In this document: piece after piece, positions 54,894 through 64,000 of the stretch
Layout of the letters: each line of letters starts with the position of its first letter
How positions within the stretch are numbered: position 1 is the stretch's first letter
Assembly (NCBI GenBank): GCA_902609855.1
Contig: CACLTL010000001.1
Coordinates: forward strand, 62,001-126,000
Direction: 5' to 3'
Length of the DNA stretch: 64,000 nt
DNA from: an uncultured Pelagibacteraceae bacterium
Lineage (GTDB): Bacteria; Pseudomonadota; Alphaproteobacteria; Pelagibacterales; Pelagibacteraceae
Notes under the pieces: model-generated
Databases searched by the model: none
What the model saw: only the letters and a program-made list of their open reading frames with translations
Told to the model about the DNA's origin: nothing
Translations under genes and position numbers: made by a program

Positions 54894-55772
54894 ATGAGAG
54901 AAGCAAATACCATCGATTTGACCCTATTAATACTATTAGCCATTATTTGGGGCTCCTCTTTTTTTAATATTAAGATAGCTACATATTCTTACGATCCAAT
55001 TACACTTGCTTTAGTGAGAGTAATTTTTGCAAGTGTGCCTTTATTAATACTTTGTAAAGTTAGCGCTATAAAAATAGAAGCTTTTGGTAAAAATTGGAAT
55101 TGGTACGCCTTGATAGGACTCTGTAACATTGCAATACCTTTTGTTTTAATCGCCATTGGTACCGCAAAAATAAATAGTTATCTTGCAGCAATATTAATGA
55201 GTACAACGCCTTTAAGTGGTTCAATACTTGCACATTTTTTTACTAAAGATGAAAAACTATCTTATCTTAAATCTTTAGGTGTATTGATTGGCTTTAGTGG
55301 TATCGTATTATTATTTTTTGACAAAGTAATTATAAATAATGAAAATTTTATTTATGTTCTTATAACTATTTTAGGATCAACATTTTATTGTATTGGAGGA
55401 TTATTGACTTTAAAATTAAAGAATAAAAAAAATGAGAACGTTACAACGTCTACAACCTTATGGTCAGTAATTTTCCTTCTTCCTTTTTCACTTATAATTG
55501 AAACCCCATGGGAGTCTTCTCCAACTTTAGCTTCGACTCTTTCGTTATTGTATTTAGGTGTAATCGCAACAGGATTAGCTTGGCTAATTAGATTTCGGAT
55601 TTTAACAGTAAATGGTTTAGTTTTTCAAACTCAGGTAGCATATTTAATACCAATTTTTGGAATTATTTTTGGTTATTTTCTAATGGATGAAGTAATTACC
55701 TGGAAAGTGATAGTATCATTAGTTGTAATACTTATTGGAATTTATATATTTAAAAAAAATAACAAAGGATAA
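54894..55772 (+). CDS. EamA/DMT-family transporter
   Basis: The 292-residue protein has about ten hydrophobic helices in two EamA repeats. The first repeat opens with LLILLAIIWGSSFFNIKIA, and the second has the closing segment near VAYLIPIFGIIFGYFLMDEVITW, both typical of the RhaT/EamA family that exports or imports amino acids and other metabolites. The substrate cannot be predicted. It begins 118 bp from divergent glnA and is followed after 7 bp by the transferase gene. Confidence 0.88.
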   Translation: MREANTIDLTLLILLAIIWGSSFFNIKIATYSYDPITLALVRVIFASVPLLILCKVSAIKIEAFGKNWNWYALIGLCNIAIPFVLIAIGTAKINSYLAAILMSTTPLSGSILAHFFTKDEKLSYLKSLGVLIGFSGIVLLFFDKVIINNENFIYVLITILGSTFYCIGGLLTLKLKNKKNENVTTSTTLWSVIFLLPFSLIIETPWESSPTLASTLSLLYLGVIATGLAWLIRFRILTVNGLVFQTQVAYLIPIFGIIFGYFLMDEVITWKVIVSLVVILIGIYIFKKNNKG

Positions 55773-55779
55773 AAAATAA

Positions 55780-56841
55780 ATGGGCACAGAGTCGATTGAA
55801 GCAAGTTTTTTGTCAATTTTCGCTTTAATAAGTTTTTTTATTTTTCTTCTTGTAAGTAAACTCTCACACAAGATAAGAGGGGGCGCTTTACTCGATAAAG
55901 ATTTTTTAAAACCACAATCTTTTCATGATGTTCCTGTTACACGTAGTGGAGGGATCGCTGCTATAATTTCTTTAAGTGTTTTTTTTGTAATTTACTACCT
56001 GTTATATTCCAAAATTTTGTACGATTATATTTTTATCAGCTATTCTATGTTTTTGGTAGGTTTTCTAGACGATTTAAAGATTAATATTAAACCATTCACA
56101 AGATTAATTATTATGGTGCTTTTACTTTTTTTATTTATTTACATCTTACCAATTAAAATTTTTAATATCGATATTCCATTTCTAATCCCCTTAATGTCGA
56201 GTCATATTTTCTCTTCACTTTTCGTATTATTATGTTTTTTATTTATTATTAATGGAGCAAACTTAATTGATGGCTTTAATGGTCTGCTAGCAATAAATTT
56301 AATTATTATTAATATAATATTAACTTATTTGAATATGAGTAATAATAATCTGGAATTTTCAATTTTGTTAATCTCTCAAATTATAATCCTTTTATCATTT
56401 CTGTTATTCAACTTTCCAAGTGCGAAAATTTTTCTAGGAGACAGTGGAGCCTATATATTTGGAGCTTTGACAAGTTTGAATACAATAATTACAAATAACT
56501 TAAACCCAAAGATTTCTTCATTTTTCTTTTGCACTCTTTTATTTTACCTTTTTTTTGAGGTATTTTTTTCATTTTTTAGAAAACTCACTCAAAAAAAATC
56601 TCCAATTTATCCAGATGATAAACATCTACATATGTTAAGCTTTTATAAGATTTCAAGAATTTTTGGAAAAGATAAAGGACATTATATTAATTCAATAATC
56701 ATAAATCTTTTGTACTTGGTTCTAATTATACCTGGGTTTTATTTGTTCAACGATCCCCAACTAAGCAGATATTGGTTTTTTATCTTATTGTTAATTTATT
56801 CAATAATTTACTCTAGACTTTATCATTTAACTAAAAATTAA
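55780..56841 (+). CDS. WecA/MraY-like polyprenyl-phosphate sugar-1-phosphate transferase
   Basis: The 353-residue membrane enzyme has about ten helices. Family motifs: FLDDLK (catalytic DD), NGANLIDGFNGL, FLGDSGAY (metal-binding Asp) and the cytoplasmic DDKHLHM histidine motif, which favours WecA/TagO-type over MraY. It should load GlcNAc-1-P (or a related sugar) onto undecaprenyl phosphate to start a surface glycan. It is cotranscribed with the EamA gene. MraY of peptidoglycan synthesis would normally sit in a mur cluster, absent here. Confidence 0.82.
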   Translation: MGTESIEASFLSIFALISFFIFLLVSKLSHKIRGGALLDKDFLKPQSFHDVPVTRSGGIAAIISLSVFFVIYYLLYSKILYDYIFISYSMFLVGFLDDLKINIKPFTRLIIMVLLLFLFIYILPIKIFNIDIPFLIPLMSSHIFSSLFVLLCFLFIINGANLIDGFNGLLAINLIIINIILTYLNMSNNNLEFSILLISQIIILLSFLLFNFPSAKIFLGDSGAYIFGALTSLNTIITNNLNPKISSFFFCTLLFYLFFEVFFSFFRKLTQKKSPIYPDDKHLHMLSFYKISRIFGKDKGHYINSIIINLLYLVLIIPGFYLFNDPQLSRYWFFILLLIYSIIYSRLYHLTKN

Positions 56842-56871
56842 ATTGATATATAAAAACAACGATTATTAATT

Positions 56872-56956
56872 GGGCAAGTGGCGGAATTGGTATACGCGCT
56901 GGTCTTAGAAACCAGTGCCGCAAGGCTTAAGAGTTCGAGTCTCTTCTTGCCCACCA
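56872..56956 (+). tRNA. tRNA-Leu (anticodon UAG)
   Basis: The acceptor stem GGGCAAG (56872-56878) pairs with CTTGCCC (56946-56952). The anticodon stem CTGGT/ACCAG encloses CTTAGAA with anticodon TAG. A class II variable arm (TGCC-GCAA-GGC) and the T arm AAGAG-TTCGAGT-CTCTT complete it. CCA is encoded at 56954-56956. Length is 85 nt. The tig start codon is only 6 bases downstream. Confidence 0.95.
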
Positions 56957-56962
56957 AATATT

Positions 56963-58333
56963 ATGAAAGTAGAAGTAAAATCAAAAAAAGGTTTAAGAAC
57001 AGTTTTATCTGTAATAGTTGATAAAAAAAATATACAGACAAAAATGGAAGAAAGACTTAAAGAGCTTCAAAAAGAAGTAGCTTTAAAGGGTTTTAGACCT
57101 GGAAAAGTTCCTTCAGAGGTAATTAAAAGTCAATTTGGAAAATCTATATATGGAGAGGTAGTAGATAAGATTTTAAGAGAAACTACCACAAAAGCTATAG
57201 ATGACAAAAAATTGAAAGTTGCTGGTCAACCAAAAATTGATTTGAAACAGTTTGGTGAGGGAAAAGATTTAAACTATGAACTTCAAATAGATTGTTTGCC
57301 GAGCGTGACCTTAAAAAGTTTTGAAAAGTTTAAAGCTACAAGTTTTAAAATAAAAATTGAAAATAAAATAATTGATGAAAAATTGAATGAAATTGCTAAT
57401 CAAAATAAACAATTTGAAGAAAAAAAAGAAAAAGAACAAGCAATAAACGGAGACCAAGTTACATTTGATTATTTAGCTACAGTTGATGGCAATAAATTTG
57501 ATGGAAGTGAAGGAAAAGGTGTACAGTTAGAGTTAGGAAAGGACCTTTTTTTAAAAGGTTTTGATGAACAACTAGTTGGTGTAAAAAAAAATGATACAAA
57601 AATATTGAATGCTACTCTACCAGCTAATCATCCAAAAAAAGAACTTGCTAACAAAAAAACCAAATTTGAATGTAAAATTTTAAATGTAAAAAAACCCGTA
57701 GCTAGTAAGATTGATGATGATTTTGCTAAATTAATAGGAGCAAAAGATATTAAAGATTTGAAATCTTTAATTGAAAAACAAATCTCAAGTCAATATTCTC
57801 AGGCATTGAATGCAATTACTAAAAAAGAAATATTAGATCAAATTGAAAAAAATCATCAGGTAGATTTACCTCAAAACTTAATCGATCAAGAAATTTCAAT
57901 TATGACTCAAAATCTTAAACCAGAGGATAAAGAAAAGCATAAATCTAATAACGAAAAATTAGCAAAATCCAGAATTAAAATTGGATTATTGCTAAATGAG
58001 TACGGAGAAAAAAATAATTTAAAAGTATCAGATGATGAAGTGAGAAATGAAATCCAAAAACAAATAAAAGGTATGCCAGGTCAAGAAAAAATGGTTCTTG
58101 AGTATTATCAAAAAAACCCTAGTGCCTCTCAAAGTTTGAAAGGGTCTTTGTATGAGGAAAAAATAATTGAATTAATTAAGTCAAAAATGAATCTTTCATC
58201 GAAAGAAATTAACACAAAAGAGGCAGAAAAAATTATAGCTGATTTTAATAAACCAAATGTTGATACCGAGAAGTCTAAAACCACATCGTCAATTAAAAAT
58301 AAGTCTAAATCAAAAAAAATTAGTAAAAAGTAA
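56963..58333 (+). CDS. tig: Trigger factor
   Basis: Trigger factor is the ribosome-bound chaperone with peptidyl-prolyl isomerase activity. The ribosome-binding domain has the GFRPGKVP signature at about residues 43-50; the FKBP-like domain (about 150-235) has GDQVTFDYLATVDG and GFDEQLVG; the long helical C-terminal domain follows. A Lys/Ser-rich tail of about 30 residues ends the 456-residue protein. I start at the ATG at 56963, because the longer frame from 56915 would translate the tRNA. First of tig-clpP-clpX-lon. Confidence 0.95.
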   Translation: MKVEVKSKKGLRTVLSVIVDKKNIQTKMEERLKELQKEVALKGFRPGKVPSEVIKSQFGKSIYGEVVDKILRETTTKAIDDKKLKVAGQPKIDLKQFGEGKDLNYELQIDCLPSVTLKSFEKFKATSFKIKIENKIIDEKLNEIANQNKQFEEKKEKEQAINGDQVTFDYLATVDGNKFDGSEGKGVQLELGKDLFLKGFDEQLVGVKKNDTKILNATLPANHPKKELANKKTKFECKILNVKKPVASKIDDDFAKLIGAKDIKDLKSLIEKQISSQYSQALNAITKKEILDQIEKNHQVDLPQNLIDQEISIMTQNLKPEDKEKHKSNNEKLAKSRIKIGLLLNEYGEKNNLKVSDDEVRNEIQKQIKGMPGQEKMVLEYYQKNPSASQSLKGSLYEEKIIELIKSKMNLSSKEINTKEAEKIIADFNKPNVDTEKSKTTSSIKNKSKSKKISKK

Positions 58334-58355
58334 CCAATAGTTGTATAAACCTACT

Positions 58356-58967
58356 ATGAGTCGGGAATTTGAAGAAAAAATGAATAGCCTCATTCCTATG
58401 GTTGTTGAACAAACAAGCAAAGGTGAAAGGGCATATGATATTTACTCAAGGTTACTAAAAGAAAGAATAGTATTTTTAGTTGGACCTGTGAATGACGCTG
58501 TAGCGTCTTTAGTTACTGCACAATTGCTATTTTTAGAGTCAGAAAATCCAAAAAAGGAAATAAATTTTTACATTAACAGTCCAGGCGGCTTAGTAACTGC
58601 TGGTTTAGGAATTTATGATACAATGCAATACATAAATTCACCAGTTTCTACTCTTTGTATTGGTCAGGCATCGTCGATGGGTTCTTTTCTTTTAGCAGCG
58701 GGAGAAAAAGGTAAAAGGTACTCTCTTCCAAACTCTAGGATTATGGTTCATCAGCCATCAGCAGGATTTCAAGGTCAGGCTACTGACATTCAAATTCATG
58801 CTAAAGAAATTTTATCTTTGAAAGAAAGGTTAAATAAGATTTACTCAAAACACACAGGGAAAACAATTGATGAAATATCTGATGCTTTAGAGCGAGATAA
58901 TTTTATGACGGCTGATGAAGCAAAAAAATTCGGCTTGATAGATTCTGTTGTAGAAAAAAGAAAATAA
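58356..58967 (+). CDS. clpP: ATP-dependent Clp protease proteolytic subunit
   Basis: ClpP forms the double-ring serine protease fed by ClpX. The catalytic serine is S107 (GQASSMGSF), with histidine in [10 protein letters not shown] and aspartate in ERDNFM. The N-terminal [26 protein letters not shown] is diagnostic. I start at the ATG at 58356 (203 residues); a TTG at 58341 would add five residues, and neither has a clear Shine-Dalgarno. It lies between tig and clpX as in most proteobacteria. Confidence 0.95.
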   Translation: MSREFEEKMNSLIPMVVEQTSKGERAYDIYSRLLKERIVFLVGPVNDAVASLVTAQLLFLESENPKKEINFYINSPGGLVTAGLGIYDTMQYINSPVSTLCIGQASSMGSFLLAAGEKGKRYSLPNSRIMVHQPSAGFQGQATDIQIHAKEILSLKERLNKIYSKHTGKTIDEISDALERDNFMTADEAKKFGLIDSVVEKRK

Positions 58968-59001
58968 CACACAATATATAGCAAAATTTACAACTTCAAC
59001 T

Positions 59002-59021
59002 TGCTAAGTATTTAGCAGAGT
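59002..59021 (+). terminator. Weak hairpin between clpP and clpX
   Basis: TGCTAA (59002-59007) and TTAGCA (59012-59017) form a perfect 6-bp stem with a GTAT loop, followed by GAGTTTTAT. The stem is short and AT-rich and the T-run is broken, so it may be a partial terminator, a processing stem or chance. Confidence 0.3.
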
Positions 59022-59046
59022 TTTATATTAAGTAAATTGATTCGAT

Positions 59047-60300
59047 ATGACTGAAAAAAATAATAAAAATATTCTGTACTGTTCCTTTTGTGGAAAAAGT
59101 CAACATGAAGTTAGAAAGCTTATAGCAGGCCCAACAGTCTTTATTTGTGATGAGTGTGTTGAGCTTTGTATGGATATCATTAAAGAAGAAAATAAGGGAT
59201 CCTTAGTTAAACACCAGGATGGAGTTCCTTCTCCTAAGGAAATTTGTAATGTTTTAGATGAATATGTAATTGGCCAAAAATTTGCTAAAGAAATTTTATC
59301 TGTGGCAGTTCATAATCATTATAAAAGACTTAATCATGAGGCAAAAAATAATAAGGACATAGAATTATCAAAATCAAATATTCTTTTAGTTGGTCCTACA
59401 GGATGCGGAAAAACTTTACTGGCCCAAACTTTAGCAAGAATTTTAGATGTTCCATTTACTATGGCAGACGCTACTACATTAACTGAGGCAGGTTATGTTG
59501 GTGAAGATGTTGAAAATATTATTTTAAAGTTATTACAAGCAGCTGACTACAATGTTGAAAAAGCTCAAAGAGGGATAGTGTATATAGACGAAGTAGATAA
59601 AATTAGTAGAAAATCTGAAAATCCATCAATTACAAGAGATGTTTCTGGTGAAGGAGTTCAACAAGCTTTATTAAAAATAATGGAGGGCACTGTTGCTAGC
59701 GTTCCACCTCAAGGAGGGAGAAAACATCCTCAACAAGAATTTTTACAAGTTGATACAACAAATATATTATTTATTTGTGGTGGTGCTTTTGCAGGATTAG
59801 ACAAACTGATTGATAGCAGAGGAAAAGGTAGCTCTATAGGCTTTGGTGCAAAAGTTAAAAACTATAAAGAGCAACCACTTTCTGAAATTATGAAAATGTT
59901 AGAACCAGAAGATTTAATCAAGTATGGTCTTATACCTGAGTTTATAGGTAGAATGCCAATTATTGCAACTTTAGATGATCTAGATGAAAAATCTTTAGTA
60001 AAAATTTTAAAAGAACCAAAAAATTCTTTGATTAAACAATACAAAAGGTTATTCGACTTTGAGGAGGTTGAGTTAGAGTTTCAAGATGATGCAATTTTAG
60101 AAATTGCAAAAAAAGCTATTGCAAAAAAAACTGGAGCAAGAGGGTTAAGATCGATTCTTGAAAGCATATTATTAAAAACTATGTTTGAATTACCAGATAT
60201 GGAAAATGTTATTAAAGTTACAGTTGATAGCGCATCTGTTAAAGGTGCTTCGGAACCCATTGTCACATATGGTAAAAAATCATCAACATCTGTAGCATAA
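59047..60300 (+). CDS. clpX: ATP-dependent Clp protease ATP-binding subunit ClpX
   Basis: ClpX is an AAA+ unfoldase that selects substrates for ClpP. The N-terminal C4 zinc finger is CSFCGKS...CDECVELC. Walker A is GPTGCGKT, the pore loop is GYVGED, Walker B is [10 protein letters not shown], and an IGFGAK segment matches the ClpP-contacting loop. Length is 417 residues. It lies 79 bp after clpP with a weak hairpin between them and is followed by lon. Confidence 0.97.
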   Translation: MTEKNNKNILYCSFCGKSQHEVRKLIAGPTVFICDECVELCMDIIKEENKGSLVKHQDGVPSPKEICNVLDEYVIGQKFAKEILSVAVHNHYKRLNHEAKNNKDIELSKSNILLVGPTGCGKTLLAQTLARILDVPFTMADATTLTEAGYVGEDVENIILKLLQAADYNVEKAQRGIVYIDEVDKISRKSENPSITRDVSGEGVQQALLKIMEGTVASVPPQGGRKHPQQEFLQVDTTNILFICGGAFAGLDKLIDSRGKGSSIGFGAKVKNYKEQPLSEIMKMLEPEDLIKYGLIPEFIGRMPIIATLDDLDEKSLVKILKEPKNSLIKQYKRLFDFEEVELEFQDDAILEIAKKAIAKKTGARGLRSILESILLKTMFELPDMENVIKVTVDSASVKGASEPIVTYGKKSSTSVA

Positions 60301-60349
60301 TAATAATTTGTTTCTTGAAATTGAAGTATTAATAGCCATATAATCAATT

Positions 60350-62734
60350 ATGAATGCTTCTTATATAAAACCTTTATTACCACTAAGAGACATTGTTATT
60401 TTTCCTTCAATGGTCGTGCCACTTTTTGTCGGAAGAGAAAAATCAATAAAGGCTCTTCAAGAAGTTATGAAATCGGATAAATCGATTGTTTTAATTACAC
60501 AAAAAAACTCTGAAATCGATGATCCAACTGGTAAAGATCTTTATCAATACGGTTGTTTGAGTAAAGTTTTACAACTATTAAAATTACCTGACGGAACAGT
60601 AAAAGTTTTAGTAGAAGGGGAGAAAAGAGTAAAAATAATTAAGCATGGCGATAGCAACGGTAATCATTTAACTTGTGAAGTAGAAATTGCCGCTGATCAG
60701 AATGTATCTAAAGAGTTAGAACCACTAGCTTTGGGGCTAGTAAAAAAATTTGATAGATTACAAGTATTAAATAAAAAAGATATTAATGATGGCGCTAACA
60801 GTTTGAAAAACTTGAAAGATCCTTCTCAAATAGCTAATAATATTTCTTCAAATTTAAATATTCAAATATTTGAAAAACAAGAGTTACTCGAAACTATTGA
60901 TCTTAAAAAAAGATTAGAAAAAATTCATCAATTAATAGAAAAAGAGACAAGCGTGATTTCTGTAGAGAAAAAAATTCGTGGAAGAGTAAAAAATCAAATG
61001 GAAAAAACGCAAAGAGAATACTATTTGAATGAACAGCTTAAAGCTATTCAGAAGGAGTTGGGCGAGATAGATGAGGGAAAAGATGAACTGACTTCTTTGT
61101 CTAAAGCTATTACTGATGCAAAAATGCCAAAACTTGCAAAAGAAAAATGTTTATCTGAATTAAAAAAACTCAAATCAATGAGTCCTATGTCAGCAGAGGC
61201 TACAGTAGTAAGAAACTATTTAGATTGGATGACAGACCTTCCTTGGTCTAATAAATCTAAAATAAATACTGACTTAAATAATGCTCAAAAAATTCTAGAT
61301 GAGGATCATTATGGTTTAGAAAAAGTTAAAGAAAGAATCATTGAATTTTTGGCTGTGCAAAAGAGAATGCAAAAAATGAAAGGACCTATTTTATGTTTAG
61401 TTGGACCACCTGGGGTAGGAAAAACTTCTCTTGGAAAATCTATTGCAAAAGCTACAAATAGAAAATTTATCAGAATATCGCTTGGGGGAATAAGAGACGA
61501 AGCAGAAATTAGAGGTCATAGAAGAACTTATATTGGATCTTTACCAGGTAAAATTATACAAATGATGAAAAAAGCAGGAACAAAAAATCCTCTTTTTTTA
61601 TTGGATGAGATAGACAAAGTCGGGAACGATTACAGAGGAGATCCATCATCTGCTTTATTAGAAGCTCTTGATCCAGAGCAAAATAAAGAATTTAACGATC
61701 ACTATTTAGAAGTAGATTACGATTTGTCAGACGTAATGTTTGTTACAACTGCGAACACTTTAAATATTTTACCTCCATTACTAGATAGAATGGAGGTAAT
61801 CAGATTATCTGGTTACACAGAAGATGAAAAAGTAAATATATCTCAAAAATATTTAATACCTAATCAAAGTAAAAATAATGGATTAAAAAAAGATGAATGG
61901 AAAATCGATGAAGAGATAAACAGAAAAATTATAAGACATTATACAAGAGAGTCTGGTGTTAGAAATTTAGAGAGAGAGATTTCAAAAATAGCAAGAAAGC
62001 TTGTAAAAAAAATAGATAATAATGAAAAAGTTAATAATCCAATAAATGAAACTGATCTAAAAAAACTTCTTGGTGTTGAAAAATTTAAATATGGAGAAAT
62101 AGAGGAGGAAAACAGAGTCGGAGTGGTTACAGGCTTAGCCTGGACAGAAGTTGGGGGAGAAATATTAAAAATAGAGTCAGTGGTAATGCCTGGTAAAGGC
62201 AAAATGCAAATCACTGGAAAACTCGGGGATGTCATGCAAGAGTCAGTGAAAGCTGCTAAATCTTATATTAGGTCAAAAAGTTTAGATTATGGAATCATTC
62301 CACCAATTTTTGATAAGAAAGATTTTCACATACATGTTCCAGAAGGAGCAACTCCAAAGGATGGCCCATCTGCTGGAGTAGGGATGGTGACTTCAATTAT
62401 TTCTGCTATCACAGAAATTCCAGTAAACAAAGATGTAGCAATGACAGGAGAGATTACTCTAAGAGGTTTGGTTTTACCAATAGGTGGATTAAAAGAAAAA
62501 CTTTTAGCAGCTCATAGAGCTGGAATAAAAAAAGTTTTGATCCCAATGGAAAATAAGAAAGATTTAACAGAAGTTCCAAAAACTGTGCTAGACTCGATAG
62601 AGATAGTAAAAGTTAAAAATATTGATGAAGTTCTAAAGGTTGCACTAATTAAACCATTAAAAAGAGTTGAATGGGTTGAAGTTGATCAAATTTCAAAAAA
62701 AGGAAAATTGAAAGAAGAATTAAGCACACATTAA
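60350..62734 (+). CDS. lon: ATP-dependent protease La (Lon)
   Basis: Lon degrades damaged and short-lived proteins. N-terminal LON substrate domain (LPLRDIVIFPSMVVPLFVGRE), AAA+ module with Walker A GPPGVGKTS and Walker B LFLLDEIDK, and a C-terminal protease domain with the catalytic dyad S674 (DGPSAGVGM) and K717 (GLKEKLLAAH). Length is 794 residues, the usual size. Its stop is 7 bp from the convergent GT17 gene. HU (hup), which commonly follows lon in proteobacteria, is not here. Confidence 0.97.
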   Translation: MNASYIKPLLPLRDIVIFPSMVVPLFVGREKSIKALQEVMKSDKSIVLITQKNSEIDDPTGKDLYQYGCLSKVLQLLKLPDGTVKVLVEGEKRVKIIKHGDSNGNHLTCEVEIAADQNVSKELEPLALGLVKKFDRLQVLNKKDINDGANSLKNLKDPSQIANNISSNLNIQIFEKQELLETIDLKKRLEKIHQLIEKETSVISVEKKIRGRVKNQMEKTQREYYLNEQLKAIQKELGEIDEGKDELTSLSKAITDAKMPKLAKEKCLSELKKLKSMSPMSAEATVVRNYLDWMTDLPWSNKSKINTDLNNAQKILDEDHYGLEKVKERIIEFLAVQKRMQKMKGPILCLVGPPGVGKTSLGKSIAKATNRKFIRISLGGIRDEAEIRGHRRTYIGSLPGKIIQMMKKAGTKNPLFLLDEIDKVGNDYRGDPSSALLEALDPEQNKEFNDHYLEVDYDLSDVMFVTTANTLNILPPLLDRMEVIRLSGYTEDEKVNISQKYLIPNQSKNNGLKKDEWKIDEEINRKIIRHYTRESGVRNLEREISKIARKLVKKIDNNEKVNNPINETDLKKLLGVEKFKYGEIEEENRVGVVTGLAWTEVGGEILKIESVVMPGKGKMQITGKLGDVMQESVKAAKSYIRSKSLDYGIIPPIFDKKDFHIHVPEGATPKDGPSAGVGMVTSIISAITEIPVNKDVAMTGEITLRGLVLPIGGLKEKLLAAHRAGIKKVLIPMENKKDLTEVPKTVLDSIEIVKVKNIDEVLKVALIKPLKRVEWVEVDQISKKGKLKEELSTH

Positions 62735-62741
62735 AAAGAAA

Positions 62742-63623
62742 TTAATCTATCCAATCTCTAAATTTTGATTTATTTTGAATTATATAACTTGGTAAATTAT
62801 AACTCTCTTCTTTAATCAATTTTATTGAAGAATTCCATTTTTTCCCCCTTTTATCAACACTATGGTCATAAATGATTTTCTTTTCATTAATAATTTTTTT
62901 TATGTTGTCTACACCCAAACCACTTTCTTCATACTCTAAATGATGTAAGTAATTTTTCATTTTGTAATCAATTTCCTCGGCATTTTTAATATTTGTAAAG
63001 TGCCATCCGCCATTCTTTATAAAATTTACATTATTATACTTTCTTTTTGAAAATAAAATATCAAGTTTCCATAAGGGATATTTTTTTGATTTAATATTTC
63101 TCAACCATTGAGGACTAATCAAAAATTTTTTTTTACAAATTCTTGAACCATACCAAACAAAATTATTTTGCACTAAATTCAATTTATAATAATACATTTT
63201 TTGCTCAAAAAAAGTTATTCGAGATTTGTAAACAAATTTTTCTAAATTAGGAATTTCATCAAGGTCACTAATAATTATTAAATCTTCATCATTAAATTTT
63301 CGAATAGTATTTTGTAAAAAGTTTCTTTGGAAATTTTCTCGTATTAGAGCGTTATCTAATATTTTAGAATTTTTAAGTGACTGACTATCCTTTTTTTTTA
63401 TTTCTTTCAAATTAGTTGGCTGTTGTTCAAGGGGTATATAAATTATTTTTTCTTTAAATTTTGAGAAATTGTTAATATCAAATTTAAGATCCCTTTTTGT
63501 TCCGTTATGATTGAAATTTGCCTCACAAATCACAAAATTTGACACATATTTGTCTAGTACATTTAGTCTGATGTCTAAGACTAAATCTTCATCATAATAC
63601 ATGAAGCAGTCAATAATTTTCAT
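62742..63623 (-). CDS. Glycosyltransferase family 17 protein
   Basis: This 293-residue protein has the features of GT17 (eukaryotic MGAT3-like and bacterial relatives): MKIIDCFMYYDEDLVLDIRL at the start, the central FNDEDLIIISDLDEIP with a DxD-like metal site, WYGSRICKKK and GGWHFTNI. It should transfer a sugar to a surface glycan in the cytoplasm; the donor and acceptor are unknown. The sequence is very Lys/Asn/Ile-rich. With the epimerase that follows it suggests the edge of a polysaccharide gene region. Confidence 0.85.
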   Translation of the reverse strand: MKIIDCFMYYDEDLVLDIRLNVLDKYVSNFVICEANFNHNGTKRDLKFDINNFSKFKEKIIYIPLEQQPTNLKEIKKKDSQSLKNSKILDNALIRENFQRNFLQNTIRKFNDEDLIIISDLDEIPNLEKFVYKSRITFFEQKMYYYKLNLVQNNFVWYGSRICKKKFLISPQWLRNIKSKKYPLWKLDILFSKRKYNNVNFIKNGGWHFTNIKNAEEIDYKMKNYLHHLEYEESGLGVDNIKKIINEKKIIYDHSVDKRGKKWNSSIKLIKEESYNLPSYIIQNKSKFRDWID

Positions 63624-63672
63624 TATAATTGAGTTATATTAAAACTTATTATAAGTAAATATAACGTTTAAA

Positions 63673-64000
63673 ATGAAAAAAAAAATCATCATAACTGGCG
63701 GTTTAGGCTATATTGGTACTGAACTATGTAAGTTATATTCTGGTGTCAGTTGGCATCATAATATTGTTGTAATCGATAATAGGTTTATATCTGAAAGAGT
63801 AAATCAACTTAGAAGTTGGAACATAGAATTTATCCAAGGAGATATATTAGACAAGGCTTTCGTAAAAAAAAATTTTGGAGATGCAGACATTGTTCATCAT
63901 TTAGCAGGCATTACAGATGTTCCAAGAACAAAGAGTGAGTCTTCAGAATTGCAAGATGAAAAAATTAAAGAGGTTGCCGAAAAAGGAACCCAAAATATTT
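63673..64000 (+). CDS. NAD-dependent sugar epimerase/dehydratase, N-terminal part (runs off window)
   Basis: The reading frame is open from the ATG at 63673 to the window end (109 full codons). It starts MKKKIIITGGLGYIGTELC, the Rossmann GxxGxxG dinucleotide motif of extended short-chain dehydrogenases. VVIDNRF follows (acidic residue at the end of strand 2), then FIQGDILD and VVHH-like DIVHHLAGITDVP. This fits nucleotide-sugar epimerases or dehydratases. The catalytic YxxxK lies outside the window, so the exact reaction is open. Its start is 49 bp from that of divergent GT17. Confidence 0.85.
   Translation, partial: MKKKIIITGGLGYIGTELCKLYSGVSWHHNIVVIDNRFISERVNQLRSWNIEFIQGDILDKAFVKKNFGDADIVHHLAGITDVPRTKSESSELQDEKIKEVAEKGTQNI

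Noticed and set aside
56915-56962. Extension of trigger factor by 16 residues upstream
   Set aside because: These codons lie inside tRNA-Leu; the family begins at the ATG at 56963.
58968-59046. Strong intrinsic terminator between clpP and clpX
   Set aside because: The stem is only 6 bp, with two G/C pairs and a broken T-run, so it is listed as a weak hairpin only.
1-64000. CRISPR array, transposase, integrase, prophage or toxin-antitoxin genes
   Set aside because: I saw no regularly spaced repeats, no transposase or integrase motifs and no phage-type proteins on either strand.

Overview
The window is a dense, very AT-rich bacterial chromosome segment. Coding is close to complete: no gene-free stretch exceeds about 150 bases, and neighbouring genes often share bases of their stop and start codons. 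The gene set is alphaproteobacterial: HdaA, an NDUFA12-family protein next to a DUF2155 protein, IscR-suf, tig-clpP-clpX-lon, and rpsF-rpsR-rplI-dnaB. The strong A/T codon bias, tiny spacers and small protein versions point to a streamlined marine lineage of the SAR11/Pelagibacterales type. That placement is inferred from composition and synteny, not from a search.

Layout. 1-7.5 kb (+): end of psd, pssA, rlmE, then guaB-TPR-guaA-panB and a YfgM-like/BamB-like envelope pair. 7.5-14.5 kb (-): purF, cvpA, a large RND/MMPL protein, dnaB, rplI, rpsR, rpsF. 14.6-17.2 kb (+): fabD, fabG, acpP, gmk. 17.2-24.4 kb (-): lptF, lptG, lptD, surA, pdxA, rsmA, an outer-membrane/LPS assembly block. 24.6-38.3 kb: short alternating blocks with pepA, ndk, purN/purM, DUF2066, hdaA, aspS, a stand-alone NrdJ C-terminal-like protein, NDUFA12, DUF2155, accC/accB/aroQ, thiS/thiG and RNase E/G. 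38.5-47.1 kb: PBP1A, prfB (with a programmed frameshift), an AsmA-like protein, tyrS, anmK and an alpha/beta hydrolase. 47.3-53.4 kb (+): iscR and a complete SUF iron-sulfur operon ending in SufU-, SufT- and SufA-type genes. 53.4-56.8 kb: glnA (-), an EamA transporter and a WecA/MraY-like transferase. 56.9-62.7 kb (+): tRNA-Leu(UAG), tig, clpP, clpX, lon. 62.7-64 kb: a GT17 glycosyltransferase (-) and the start of an NAD-dependent sugar epimerase (+), which may be the edge of a surface-polysaccharide region.

The genes mostly form core pathways: purine synthesis (purF, purN, purM, guaB, guaA), phospholipid and fatty-acid synthesis, LPS export, Fe-S assembly, translation and ATP-dependent proteolysis. 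I see no CRISPR array, transposon, prophage or defence island. I did not find an obviously new multi-gene system. The points most worth a second look are: an IMP dehydrogenase without its CBS module; an RNase E/G with no cysteine at all; a detached NrdJ C-terminal domain; an identical 15-bp element at the same distance upstream of that gene and glnA; convergent gene pairs that share a 4-bp double stop (seven of ten junctions); and a tig start codon only six bases after a tRNA.
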